Shown piece by piece: positions 1 to 5,386 of a stretch of 17,349 nt of DNA. The position numbers and the translations under genes were made by a program. This stretch comes from Syntrophomonas sp. UBA5432. Lineage in GTDB: Bacteria > Bacillota > Syntrophomonadia > Syntrophomonadales > Syntrophomonadaceae. Under the pieces are notes generated by a model, which saw only the letters and a program-made list of their open reading frames with translations, ran no database searches and was not told the DNA's origin. The DNA is taken from positions 1 through 17,349 of the forward strand of contig DIRQ01000062.1 of assembly GCA_002424365.1 (NCBI GenBank), given 5' to 3'. Numbering within the stretch: the stretch's first letter is position 1; each line of letters opens with the position of its first letter.

Positions 1-25
1 CTATTGGTACAAAGGAGGTGTTTTT

Positions 26-253
26 ATGGCACATTATGAAGGAGGTTCCTTTCCGCCTTGGAGCAGAATTCCCGGACTTAATGAAATGTGCGAGGAAGCA
101 GGGGTTGACTTTGATAGCTTTATTGAGGACTTAAAAATCGGTGCTAACCTGGACGATATGGTATCCAAATACGGGATTAGTATGGAAACCATTAGCCTGT
201 TGCAAGAACATTTTATGAAATATGGTTTAAGCTCGGTTATGGGAGGAGACTAA
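26..253 (+). CDS. Small helix-turn-helix-like protein, function unknown
   Basis: This is a 75-residue soluble acidic protein. It starts at ATG 26 behind a strong AAAGGAGGTG site at 11-20. Residues 28-70 carry a helix-turn-helix-like pattern: a helix with FIEDLKIG, then a segment DMVSKYGISMETISLLQEHF that looks like a turn plus recognition helix of the kind seen in small DNA-binding or sigma-region-4-like proteins. The protein ends in a short GGD tail. I recall similar small unnamed proteins in Peptococcaceae-type clostridia but cannot name a function. It sits 78 bp upstream of guaB on the same strand with no terminator between, so partial cotranscription is possible. Its own promoter would lie outside the window. 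That it is a real gene is likely; that it binds DNA is inference. Confidence 0.75.
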   Translation: MAHYEGGSFPPWSRIPGLNEMCEEAGVDFDSFIEDLKIGANLDDMVSKYGISMETISLLQEHFMKYGLSSVMGGD

Positions 254-276
254 TTCCTAACAAAAGCTGCAGAGTA

Positions 277-303
277 TTGAAAATTAGCTTATAATAATAT
301 AAT
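277..303 (+). promoter_or_regulatory. Possible sigma-A promoter of guaB
   Basis: TTGAAA at 277-282 is followed by TATAAT at 298-303. The 15-bp spacer is shorter than ideal, and an alternative -10, TAATAT at 300-305, gives 17 bp. The whole stretch is AT-rich, so the match could be fortuitous. I see no purine-type operator or riboswitch in the 78-bp gap before guaB. Confidence 0.35.
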
Positions 304-331
304 ATATTCTAAATTTTATTAGGAGGCCAAG

Positions 332-1789
332 ATGATGTCGGATAAATTTAGCAAGGAAGGTCTCACTTTTGATGATGTATTACTAGTTCCGGGACGCTCT
401 GAAATAATGCCCAAAGATGTTAATGTAGCTACCCGTCTGACCAGAAAAATTACTTTAGAAATACCATTAATGAGTGCCGGTATGGATACAGTAACTGAAA
501 CTAGAATGGCTATTGCGGTTGCTCGTGAAGGTGGTATCGGAATAATACACAAAAATATGTCTATTGAAGAACAGGCTCGCATGGTTGATCGGGTCAAACG
601 CTCCGAACATGGGGTAATTACCGACCCTTTTTATTTAGCACCCAATAATAAAATACAAGATGCTTTAGATATTATGGAACACTACCGAATATCTGGGGTA
701 CCCATTACTAAAGGGCGGAAATTGGTAGGGATTATAACTAATCGAGATATCCGTTTTGAAACTAATTTTGAACAGCCCATTAAGAATGTAATGACCAGCG
801 AAAAACTGGTGACTGCTCCGGTAGGGACCAGTATGGATGAGGCTATGGAAATACTGCGCAAATATAAAATAGAAAAATTGCCGCTGGTAGATGACGATTA
901 TAATTTAATGGGGCTAATAACTATCAAAGATATAGAGAAAACCTATAAATATCCCCATGCAGCCAAAGACTATAGGGGAAGATTGTTAGTAGGGGCAGCG
1001 GTAGGTATTGCCCGGGATACATTTGACCGGGTAGAAGCACTGCTCAAAGCTGGGGTTGATGTTTTAGTGGTGGATACCGCCCACGGACATTCAGTAGCTG
1101 TAGTTGAGACTGTTGCCGCCATAAAGAAAAAATACCCCGGTATTGAATTGATTGCTGGTAATGTAGCAACTGCTGAGGCTACTGAGGAACTTATCAAAGC
1201 AGGTGCTGATGCTATAAAAGTTGGGATTGGACCAGGATCCATATGTACCACCAGGGTAGTAGCAGGAATAGGCGTTCCCCAAATTACTGCAGTAAACGAT
1301 TGCGCTGCAGCTGCCAGTCAATATAACGTTCCCATTATAGCTGATGGTGGTATTAAATATTCCGGGGATATAGCTAAAGCTATAGCCGCTGGTGCCGATG
1401 TAGTTATGTTGGGAAATCTCTTTGCCGGAACAGAAGAGAGCCCCGGGGAAGTAGTTATTTTACAGGGAAGAAGTTATAAAGTATATCGTGGAATGGGTTC
1501 ATTAGGTGCTATGACCCAGGGAAGTAGTGACCGTTATTTCCAGGAGGATGCTCAAAAGCTTGTTCCAGAAGGAATTGAGGGGCGAGTACCCTATAAAGGT
1601 TATGTTTCTGACACTATTTTCCAACTCATTGGTGGCTTGAAAGCTGGTATGGGTTATTGTGGGGTAAACAGCATAGAGGAAATGAAAACCAAAGCTCGCT
1701 TTATTCGTATTACTAATGCTGGTTTAACTGAAAGTCATCCCCACGATATTACTATTACCAAAGAAGCCCCCAACTATAGGGTCTTGTAG
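332..1789 (+). CDS. guaB: IMP dehydrogenase
   Basis: GuaB oxidises IMP to XMP with NAD+, the committed step of GMP synthesis, in the cytosol. The 485-residue product has the usual bacterial length. The N-terminal part of the barrel includes FDDVLLVPG (13-21). Two CBS domains fill about residues 95-205. The catalytic loop GPGSICTTR has the nucleophile Cys305. DGG at 338-340 contacts the phosphate/ribose. The mobile flap begins at YRGMGSLGAM (385 on) and carries the Arg401-Tyr402 pair. All key residues are present. Two ATGs (332 and 335) follow AGGAGG at 321-326; the first is reported, either is usable. The last base of its TAG stop is the first base of the downstream GTG start, so the two genes are probably translationally coupled. 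Confidence 0.97.
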   Translation: MMSDKFSKEGLTFDDVLLVPGRSEIMPKDVNVATRLTRKITLEIPLMSAGMDTVTETRMAIAVAREGGIGIIHKNMSIEEQARMVDRVKRSEHGVITDPFYLAPNNKIQDALDIMEHYRISGVPITKGRKLVGIITNRDIRFETNFEQPIKNVMTSEKLVTAPVGTSMDEAMEILRKYKIEKLPLVDDDYNLMGLITIKDIEKTYKYPHAAKDYRGRLLVGAAVGIARDTFDRVEALLKAGVDVLVVDTAHGHSVAVVETVAAIKKKYPGIELIAGNVATAEATEELIKAGADAIKVGIGPGSICTTRVVAGIGVPQITAVNDCAAAASQYNVPIIADGGIKYSGDIAKAIAAGADVVMLGNLFAGTEESPGEVVILQGRSYKVYRGMGSLGAMTQGSSDRYFQEDAQKLVPEGIEGRVPYKGYVSDTIFQLIGGLKAGMGYCGVNSIEEMKTKARFIRITNAGLTESHPHDITITKEAPNYRVL

Positions 1790-2202
1790 TGCTAAGCCAA
1801 TACTTATTACCTATTATCGTTGCTGCTGCTGTTGGTGCCCTTATGGGAATTAGAACTGATTCTGCTGCATCCAGGATGTTTGTTATTGTATGTACCGGAG
1901 CTGCCCTATTAACCATAGTTTCAACCGAATTTTATAAAGTAGTAAATTATCCGTGGCTTGGTGATCCGGGGCGACTATCAGCACAGGTTATAGTTGCCCT
2001 GGGTTTTTTAGGTACTGGCCTAATATGGGTATCGGAAAACCAAGAAGTAAAAGGCCTTTCAGTTGCAGCTAGTTTATGGTTAACAGCAATTTTGGGGATA
2101 CTTATCGGAACTGGATTAGATTTAGTGAGTATTGTAATTATTGTGTTTTTAGTTTCGGCTTATCTTATATCAGGAAAAATAATCAAATGGGATAAAAAGT
2201 AA
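1789..2202 (+). CDS. MgtC/SapB-family membrane protein
   Basis: This 137-residue hydrophobic protein has four to five predicted membrane segments (about residues 4-20, 29-45, 66-80, 93-108 and 110-128). The MgtC signature is visible in the middle: DPGRLSAQVIVALGFLGTGLI (59-79), then KGLSVAASLW (88-97), matching the family pattern DPxRxxAQVVxGIGFLGAG...GLTTAASLW. The soluble C-terminal domain of longer MgtC proteins is absent, and the N-terminal basic motif is reduced (GIRTDSAASR). MgtC-like proteins are tied to growth at low Mg2+ and to ATP-synthase or membrane-potential control, but the role of this short type is unknown. Its GTG start overlaps the guaB stop by one base with only a weak ribosome site, suggesting coupled translation. 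No terminator separates it from the eam promoter region. Confidence 0.85.
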   Translation: MLSQYLLPIIVAAAVGALMGIRTDSAASRMFVIVCTGAALLTIVSTEFYKVVNYPWLGDPGRLSAQVIVALGFLGTGLIWVSENQEVKGLSVAASLWLTAILGILIGTGLDLVSIVIIVFLVSAYLISGKIIKWDKK

Positions 2203-2210
2203 AAAAACAC

Positions 2211-2239
2211 TTGCGTTACATAATAAGATAATTTATACT
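2211..2239 (+). promoter_or_regulatory. Promoter of the c-di-AMP riboswitch/eam transcript
   Basis: TTGCGT (2211-2216), a 17-bp spacer and TATACT (2234-2239) form a reasonable sigma-A promoter just after the MgtC stop. Transcription would begin near 2246, about 37 nt before the first paired base of the riboswitch aptamer. Confidence 0.6.
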
Positions 2240-2277
2240 CGAATTAAAGGAGGATAATTGCCAACCTATAATTGAAT

Positions 2278-2403
2278 TGTTTCGCTTAATCTGTTTGGAA
2301 AACGGAACGGAGGAACCATGTTTTGGGGTGAATCAAGTAATTGAGGGGCTACCCTTAAAGCCCTAACCCGTCAGCTAACTTCGTAAGCGTGCTAAGGGAG
2401 GGA
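2278..2403 (+). promoter_or_regulatory. Cyclic-di-AMP riboswitch (ydaO/yuaA family)
   Basis: The conserved blocks of the ydaO/yuaA aptamer are present in order: CGCTTAATC (2283-2291), CGGAGGAACCA (2308-2318), TTGGGGTGAATC (2323-2334), the pair AGGGGCT / AGCCCT around 2344-2364, and ACCCGTCAGCTAACTTCG (2366-2383). Helix P1 is a perfect 6-bp pair, CGCTTA 2283-2288 with TAAGCG 2384-2389. These blocks match the known aptamer almost base for base. The family binds two c-di-AMP molecules and usually lowers expression of K+ uptake, osmolyte-transport or cell-wall genes when c-di-AMP is high. Here it lies on the same strand as, and immediately before, a glutamate 2,3-aminomutase-like gene. Confidence 0.95.
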
Positions 2404-2468
2404 TATTTTTGTTATGTTTTAACCCTCCACAACTTATGTAAATTTTGGTAAGGAGGGATTTTAATTTG
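2396..2468 (+). promoter_or_regulatory. Expression platform: three-strand ribosome-site switch before eam
   Basis: Downstream of P1 are two copies of GGAGGG (2397-2402 and 2452-2457) and one complement CCCTCC (2423-2428). The second GGAGGG is the Shine-Dalgarno sequence for the TTG start at 2466. CCCTCC can pair with either copy but not both, so the ribosome site is either sequestered or released. There is no run of T after either hairpin, which argues for control of translation rather than termination. Which state c-di-AMP favours cannot be decided from sequence; most of the family are OFF switches. Confidence 0.6.
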
Positions 2469-3725
2469 AATGTCCAAAACATGGATAATTTAACCATTTC
2501 CTTATATCGGGCCGATGAATTAAAAGCTAGAATTCAGGATTATCTGGACATAGAACCAGATCTGGAAACAGGTTTTAGAGTCTGGGAACGGAATGCAGAA
2601 AACCGCTTACGTATACTCAAGTACTTCAATGCCAGCGAAGAGGATTGGAACAACTGGGTCTGGCAAATCAAGAATCGCATTTCTGATGTAAATATACTGT
2701 CTCAATTCCTTAATTTAAAAACAAACGAATATGAAGAAATCCAGATGGTATCCAAAAAATATCGCTGGGCTATATCACCTTACTACTTGAGCCTGATTGA
2801 TTTTACCAGATATCGTGAGTCACCGATATTTAAACAGGCTGTACCTGATAACCAGGAAATTAATGACCCTCATGGTAAACTTGACCCCATGGGGGAATTA
2901 ACTACCAGTCCGGTTCCCGGGGTAACCCGTCGTTATCCAGATCGTTTGATTATTAATGTTAGTAATCAATGTGCCATGTATTGTCGGCACTGCCAACGAC
3001 GAAGGAATATTGGCGAAAAAGATTTGCATTGTGATCAAAAGCAATTAGAAAATGCTCTAGCCTATATAAGGGATAACCGGGAAATTCGTGATGTCTTAAT
3101 TACCGGCGGTGACGCCTTAATGCTCAGTGATAAGAGGCTGGATTGGTTATTGGGTGAGTTGAGTCAAATTAAACATGTTGAAATAAAGCGTATTGGCACT
3201 AGAACTCCGGTTACCATGCCACAACGAATTACCCCGCAACTATGTCAGATTCTTAAAAAATATCCACCTATTTACCTTAACACACAATTTAATCATCCTC
3301 TGGAAGTTACCGAAGAAGCAAAAAAAGCTTGTGACTTGTTAATAGAAAGTGGTTGTGTATTAGGTAACCAGGCTGTATTGCTTAAATCTATAAATGACGA
3401 TGCTCATATAATGAAGAAGCTTAATCAAGAATTATTAAAGATTAGAGTTCGTCCCTACTATTTGTTTCATGCTAAACAGGTAAAAGGAACAACTCATTTT
3501 GTTACCAGTATAGAAACAGGCCTTAATATAATGGAACAATTACGGGGACATACATCTGGTCTAGCGGTTCCTACTTATATTATAAATGCTCCCGGTGGAC
3601 TAGGGAAAACCCCGATATTACCGCAATATCTTATGGCTATAAAAGACGACCAAATTATAATGCGTACATGGGAACGTAAAATTTTAACTTATCATAATAA
3701 AAAGGTGAAAGATGAAGCAAATTAA
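2466..3725 (+). CDS. eam: Glutamate 2,3-aminomutase (KamA-family radical SAM/PLP enzyme)
   Basis: This is a cytosolic radical-SAM aminomutase of the lysine 2,3-aminomutase family, predicted to move the amino group of L-glutamate to give beta-glutamate. With start TTG 2466 (8 nt after AGGAGGG at 2451-2457) it has 419 residues. The [4Fe-4S]/SAM motif is CAMYCRHC (Cys169, Cys173, Cys176), followed by QRRR. The PLP lysine is Lys381 in NAPGGLGK. In lysine 2,3-aminomutase, Asp293 and Asp330 hold the lysine side-chain amine. Here those positions, 37 residues apart as in the family, are Lys337 (FHAKQ) and Asn374 (IINAPGG), as reported for clostridial glutamate 2,3-aminomutase. An upstream in-frame TTG at 2445 overlaps the ribosome site and is rejected. 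No beta-lysine acetyltransferase gene is adjacent, which also fits beta-glutamate. It stands alone behind the riboswitch. Confidence 0.88.
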   Translation: MNVQNMDNLTISLYRADELKARIQDYLDIEPDLETGFRVWERNAENRLRILKYFNASEEDWNNWVWQIKNRISDVNILSQFLNLKTNEYEEIQMVSKKYRWAISPYYLSLIDFTRYRESPIFKQAVPDNQEINDPHGKLDPMGELTTSPVPGVTRRYPDRLIINVSNQCAMYCRHCQRRRNIGEKDLHCDQKQLENALAYIRDNREIRDVLITGGDALMLSDKRLDWLLGELSQIKHVEIKRIGTRTPVTMPQRITPQLCQILKKYPPIYLNTQFNHPLEVTEEAKKACDLLIESGCVLGNQAVLLKSINDDAHIMKKLNQELLKIRVRPYYLFHAKQVKGTTHFVTSIETGLNIMEQLRGHTSGLAVPTYIINAPGGLGKTPILPQYLMAIKDDQIIMRTWERKILTYHNKKVKDEAN

Positions 3726-3760
3726 CCCGGCACTCAGGTGAAGATTAACTAAGTGCCGGG
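3726..3760 (-). terminator. Hairpin between convergent genes
   Basis: CCCGGCACT (3726-3734) pairs with AGTGCCGGG (3752-3760). In minus-strand RNA the stem extends to 12 bp through one U-G wobble, while in plus-strand RNA the same position is a C-A mismatch. On the minus strand it is followed by TTAATTTGCTT, a weak T-rich tail; on the plus strand no T-run follows. It more likely terminates the minus-strand selenoprotein/SASP transcript, and may also slow eam transcription. Confidence 0.5.
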
Positions 3761-3817
3761 GGCACTCAGCAATGGTAATAATAATCAACCTGGATGAAGA
3801 TTAGGCTGAGTACCGGG
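3732..3817. repeat. Two diverged copies of a CACTCAG...TGAAGATTA...CCGGG element
   Basis: Copy one (about 3732-3760) and copy two (about 3763-3817) share CACTCAG, then TGAAGATTA, then an A/G-variable segment ending in CCGGG. Copy two carries extra sequence (about 3771-3791) between the blocks. It also forms its own hairpin, ACTCAGC 3764-3770 with GCTGAGT 3805-3811. Copy two encodes the C-terminal tail of the minus-strand redox protein. Confidence 0.5.
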
Positions 3818-4015
3818 TCCCTTATTGCCCTGCAGTTGACGAAGGTCATTTAGAAGTTTTTCCAGGTTAACGTTGTGAGCTCGAGCACCCTGCTCGATGG
3901 TCTCGAACCGTAAGCCCATTCAACCCAGGCATTTGATTCCATACTTTTCGAAAACTCTTATTGTTCCAGGTATTCCCAGTATTTCCTCTAATGGGGTTTG
4001 ACCGGTTATCATCAT
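3785..4015 (-). CDS. Candidate selenoprotein: DUF1858/hybrid-cluster-associated redox protein with CLGU motif
   Basis: Read on the minus strand from ATG 4015, this frame gives 76 residues if the TGA at 3922-3920 is decoded as selenocysteine. AGGAGGTG at 4028-4021 lies 5 nt upstream, an excellent ribosome site. The product starts MMITGQTPLEEIL, then VFEKYGIKCLG, then the TGA (residue 32), then MGLRFETIEQGARAHNVNLE and LLNDLRQLQ. This is the pattern of the small redox-disulfide domain found beside hybrid-cluster proteins (DUF1858/TIGR03980-like), normally KYG..CLGC...E(T/S)IE.A...HG(I/V)D...LL.DL. The TGA falls exactly on the second cysteine, and the frame stays intact for 44 more codons. A SECIS-like hairpin follows. 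TGA also ends azlD, the lon-like gene and this gene, so the code is standard. The alternative is a Cys-to-stop pseudogene. Confidence 0.75.
3881..3919 (-). promoter_or_regulatory. SECIS-like hairpin downstream of the in-frame TGA
   Basis: In minus-strand RNA, UCGAGCA (3897-3891) pairs with UGCUCGA (3887-3881), a perfect 7-bp stem with loop GGG (3890-3888), or loop AGGGU if the closing A-U opens. The loop begins 29 nt after the UGA. Bacterial SECIS elements generally place an apical loop with a G in its first two positions about 16-37 nt past the UGA, on a stem of a few base pairs; this fits. The stem also encodes conserved residues (IEQGAR), so some pairing could be coincidental. Confidence 0.55.
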
Positions 4016-4037
4016 CACAACACCTCCTGGATAATAT

Positions 4038-4065
4038 TTTCCAGGGGTTATTTAACCCCCGGAAA
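4038..4065 (-). other. Strong intergenic hairpin between SASP and the candidate selenoprotein gene
   Basis: TTTCC plus GGGGTTA (4038-4050) pairs with TAACCCC plus GGAAA (4053-4065), 12 bp with one mismatch. No T-run follows in minus-strand RNA. Part of it (TCCAGG, 4040-4045) can instead pair with CCTGGA (4026-4031), which includes the first bases of the next gene's ribosome site. The two folds exclude each other. It may be an attenuator or processing site between the two genes. Confidence 0.35.
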
Positions 4066-4073
4066 GATGCGAG

Positions 4074-4256
4074 TTATTTCATATTCTGCTGGGCAAGGCT
4101 TCTTTCTGCCATTTCAATGGCTTTGGCTACAACTCTACCACAGTCCCTCGAGCTTACACCGCCCCAGCCTTCGGTAGCTACAATTTGGTCTACACCAAGC
4201 TCACGGGAGATTTCATACTTGAGTTGCTCTGACATAAGGCCTTTGTTCCTCGCCAT
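4074..4256 (-). CDS. Alpha/beta-type small acid-soluble spore protein (SASP)
   Basis: This 60-residue protein starts with MARNKGLMSEQLKYEISREL. LKYEIxxELGV is the alpha/beta SASP hallmark and includes the germination-protease site (cleavage near EIS, residues 15-17). The second half, GWGGVSSRDCGRVVAKAIEMAERSL, is the divergent form of the DNA-binding repeat seen in some clostridial minor SASPs, with a Trp and a Cys that the major Bacillus SASPs lack. These proteins coat and protect DNA in the dormant spore. The start ATG 4256 follows a GAGGGGG-type site. A longer frame to ATG 4298 adds 14 hydrophobic residues foreign to the family and is rejected. Expression by the forespore factor sigma-G is expected, but I could not identify a convincing sigma-G promoter. 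The candidate selenoprotein gene follows 58 bp downstream on the same strand. Confidence 0.85.
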   Translation of the reverse strand: MARNKGLMSEQLKYEISRELGVDQIVATEGWGGVSSRDCGRVVAKAIEMAERSLAQQNMK

Positions 4257-4422
4257 TTTTAAAAACCCCCTCAAAACAATAGAAATTAAAACCCGCACCT
4301 GTTACTATTGTGATACAGATACACAAAAAATATTGCTAGATTATAATCTAAAAAAAGCAAATAATTTCACAAAAATATTTATTTTGTATAAACTATAAGA
4401 CAATAAAGGAGGTAAAAGGCTT

Positions 4423-5301
4423 ATGAGATATGAAGGTAATATTTTTCGGCCTCCCAGCGAAGCCAGAAGTTATATTTTACAATGTACGGTGGGATGTACT
4501 CACAATCGTTGCACTTTTTGTGCCATGTACAAAGACAAAAAATACCGGGTGCGGCCACTGGAAGAGATAATGGCAGATATCCGAATGGCTGGTAATTATT
4601 ATGGTGACCTGGAAAAGGTATTCCTAGCCGACGGGGATGCCTTGGCTATGGATACCAGTGATCTTCTAGAAATATTAAAGGAATTACATAAAACCTTCAC
4701 CAGTTTGCGTCATGTAGGTATTTATGCTAGTCCTGACAGTATTTTGAAAAAGGAAATATCCGAGCTTACAGCTTTAAAAGCAGCGGGCCTGACCATTGCC
4801 TATTTAGGTGTTGAAACGGGAGATCCGGAATTATTAAAGGATATCCGCAAAGGTGTAACCTATGAGGAAATGCTAGAAGCAGGCAGAAGGATAAGGCAGG
4901 CGGGAATCTTGTTGTCGGTTACGGTATTGTTGGGTTTGGCCGGGAGAACTCCCCGGGCGGTGGATCATGCTATTAAAACGGCTGAGATATGTAATGAAAT
5001 GAACCCCGATTATATTGGTGCTTTAACCCTTATGCTGGTACCACGAACTGAGTTATACCGCAGGATGGAGAGAAAAGAATTTGAGCTTCCCGGGCCGTTC
5101 GAAATTCTGGATGAAATGCGGATTATGATACAGCATTTAGAAGTAAAGGGGACAGAATTTCGTAGTAACCATGCCTCAAATTATCTGCCCATAAAGGGGC
5201 GGTTACCTGAGGATAAACAGAAAATACTAGACTTAATTAATGATATTATAAGCAAAAACGATCGGCGTTATCTTCGCCCCGATTACCTCCGTGCCCTGTA
5301 A
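4423..5301 (+). CDS. Radical SAM protein with CX3CX4CX2C cluster motif
   Basis: This is a 292-residue soluble enzyme. The N-terminus carries CTVGCTHNRCTFCAMYK: Cys21, Cys25, Cys30 and Cys33. The last pair has the usual CX2C spacing, but the gap before it is four residues rather than the canonical three if Cys25 is the first ligand. The barrel follows, with VFLADGDALAM (66-76), where radical-SAM proteins have their glycine-rich SAM-binding strand, and AYLGVETGDPELL (126-138), a typical SAM-contacting GxE segment. There is no TRAM, B12-binding or SPASM extension. I recognise the family (COG1032-like, common in anaerobes) but no substrate is known to me. The start ATG follows AAAGGAGGT at 4405-4413. 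A lone TATAAT occurs at 4342-4347 without a convincing -35. It is probably monocistronic. Confidence 0.85.
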   Translation: MRYEGNIFRPPSEARSYILQCTVGCTHNRCTFCAMYKDKKYRVRPLEEIMADIRMAGNYYGDLEKVFLADGDALAMDTSDLLEILKELHKTFTSLRHVGIYASPDSILKKEISELTALKAAGLTIAYLGVETGDPELLKDIRKGVTYEEMLEAGRRIRQAGILLSVTVLLGLAGRTPRAVDHAIKTAEICNEMNPDYIGALTLMLVPRTELYRRMERKEFELPGPFEILDEMRIMIQHLEVKGTEFRSNHASNYLPIKGRLPEDKQKILDLINDIISKNDRRYLRPDYLRAL

Positions 5302-5305
5302 AATA

Positions 5306-5334
5306 TTGATATAAATGCACCTATAGTATATGAT
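5306..5334 (+). promoter_or_regulatory. Promoter of the DUF47 gene
   Basis: TTGATA (5306-5311), a 17-bp spacer and TATGAT (5329-5334) each match the sigma-A consensus at five of six positions. It lies immediately after the radical-SAM stop codon and 53 bp before the next ATG, so the DUF47 gene is likely transcribed on its own. Confidence 0.6.
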
Positions 5335-5386
5335 AAATACCTAGCAGGTTTTATAAAAGAGTTCAAGGCTTAGAGGGGGGAGAAAA

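Noticed and set aside
2445..2465. An earlier TTG start for the aminomutase
   Set aside because: The first codons would encode the ribosome site itself (AGGAGGG), whereas TTG 2466 lies 8 nt after it.
3920..3922. The TGA as a simple nonsense mutation or sequencing error
   Set aside because: Not excluded, but ranked lower because it falls exactly on the redox-active Cys codon, the rest of the frame and ribosome site are intact, and a SECIS-like hairpin follows.
4257..4298. A longer SASP start at ATG 4298
   Set aside because: The extra 14 hydrophobic residues do not belong to the family and the ribosome site fits ATG 4256.
3961..4398. A 145-codon plus-strand open frame
   Set aside because: It is antisense to the SASP gene and to the start of the candidate selenoprotein gene; its sequence has no family features and no ribosome site.
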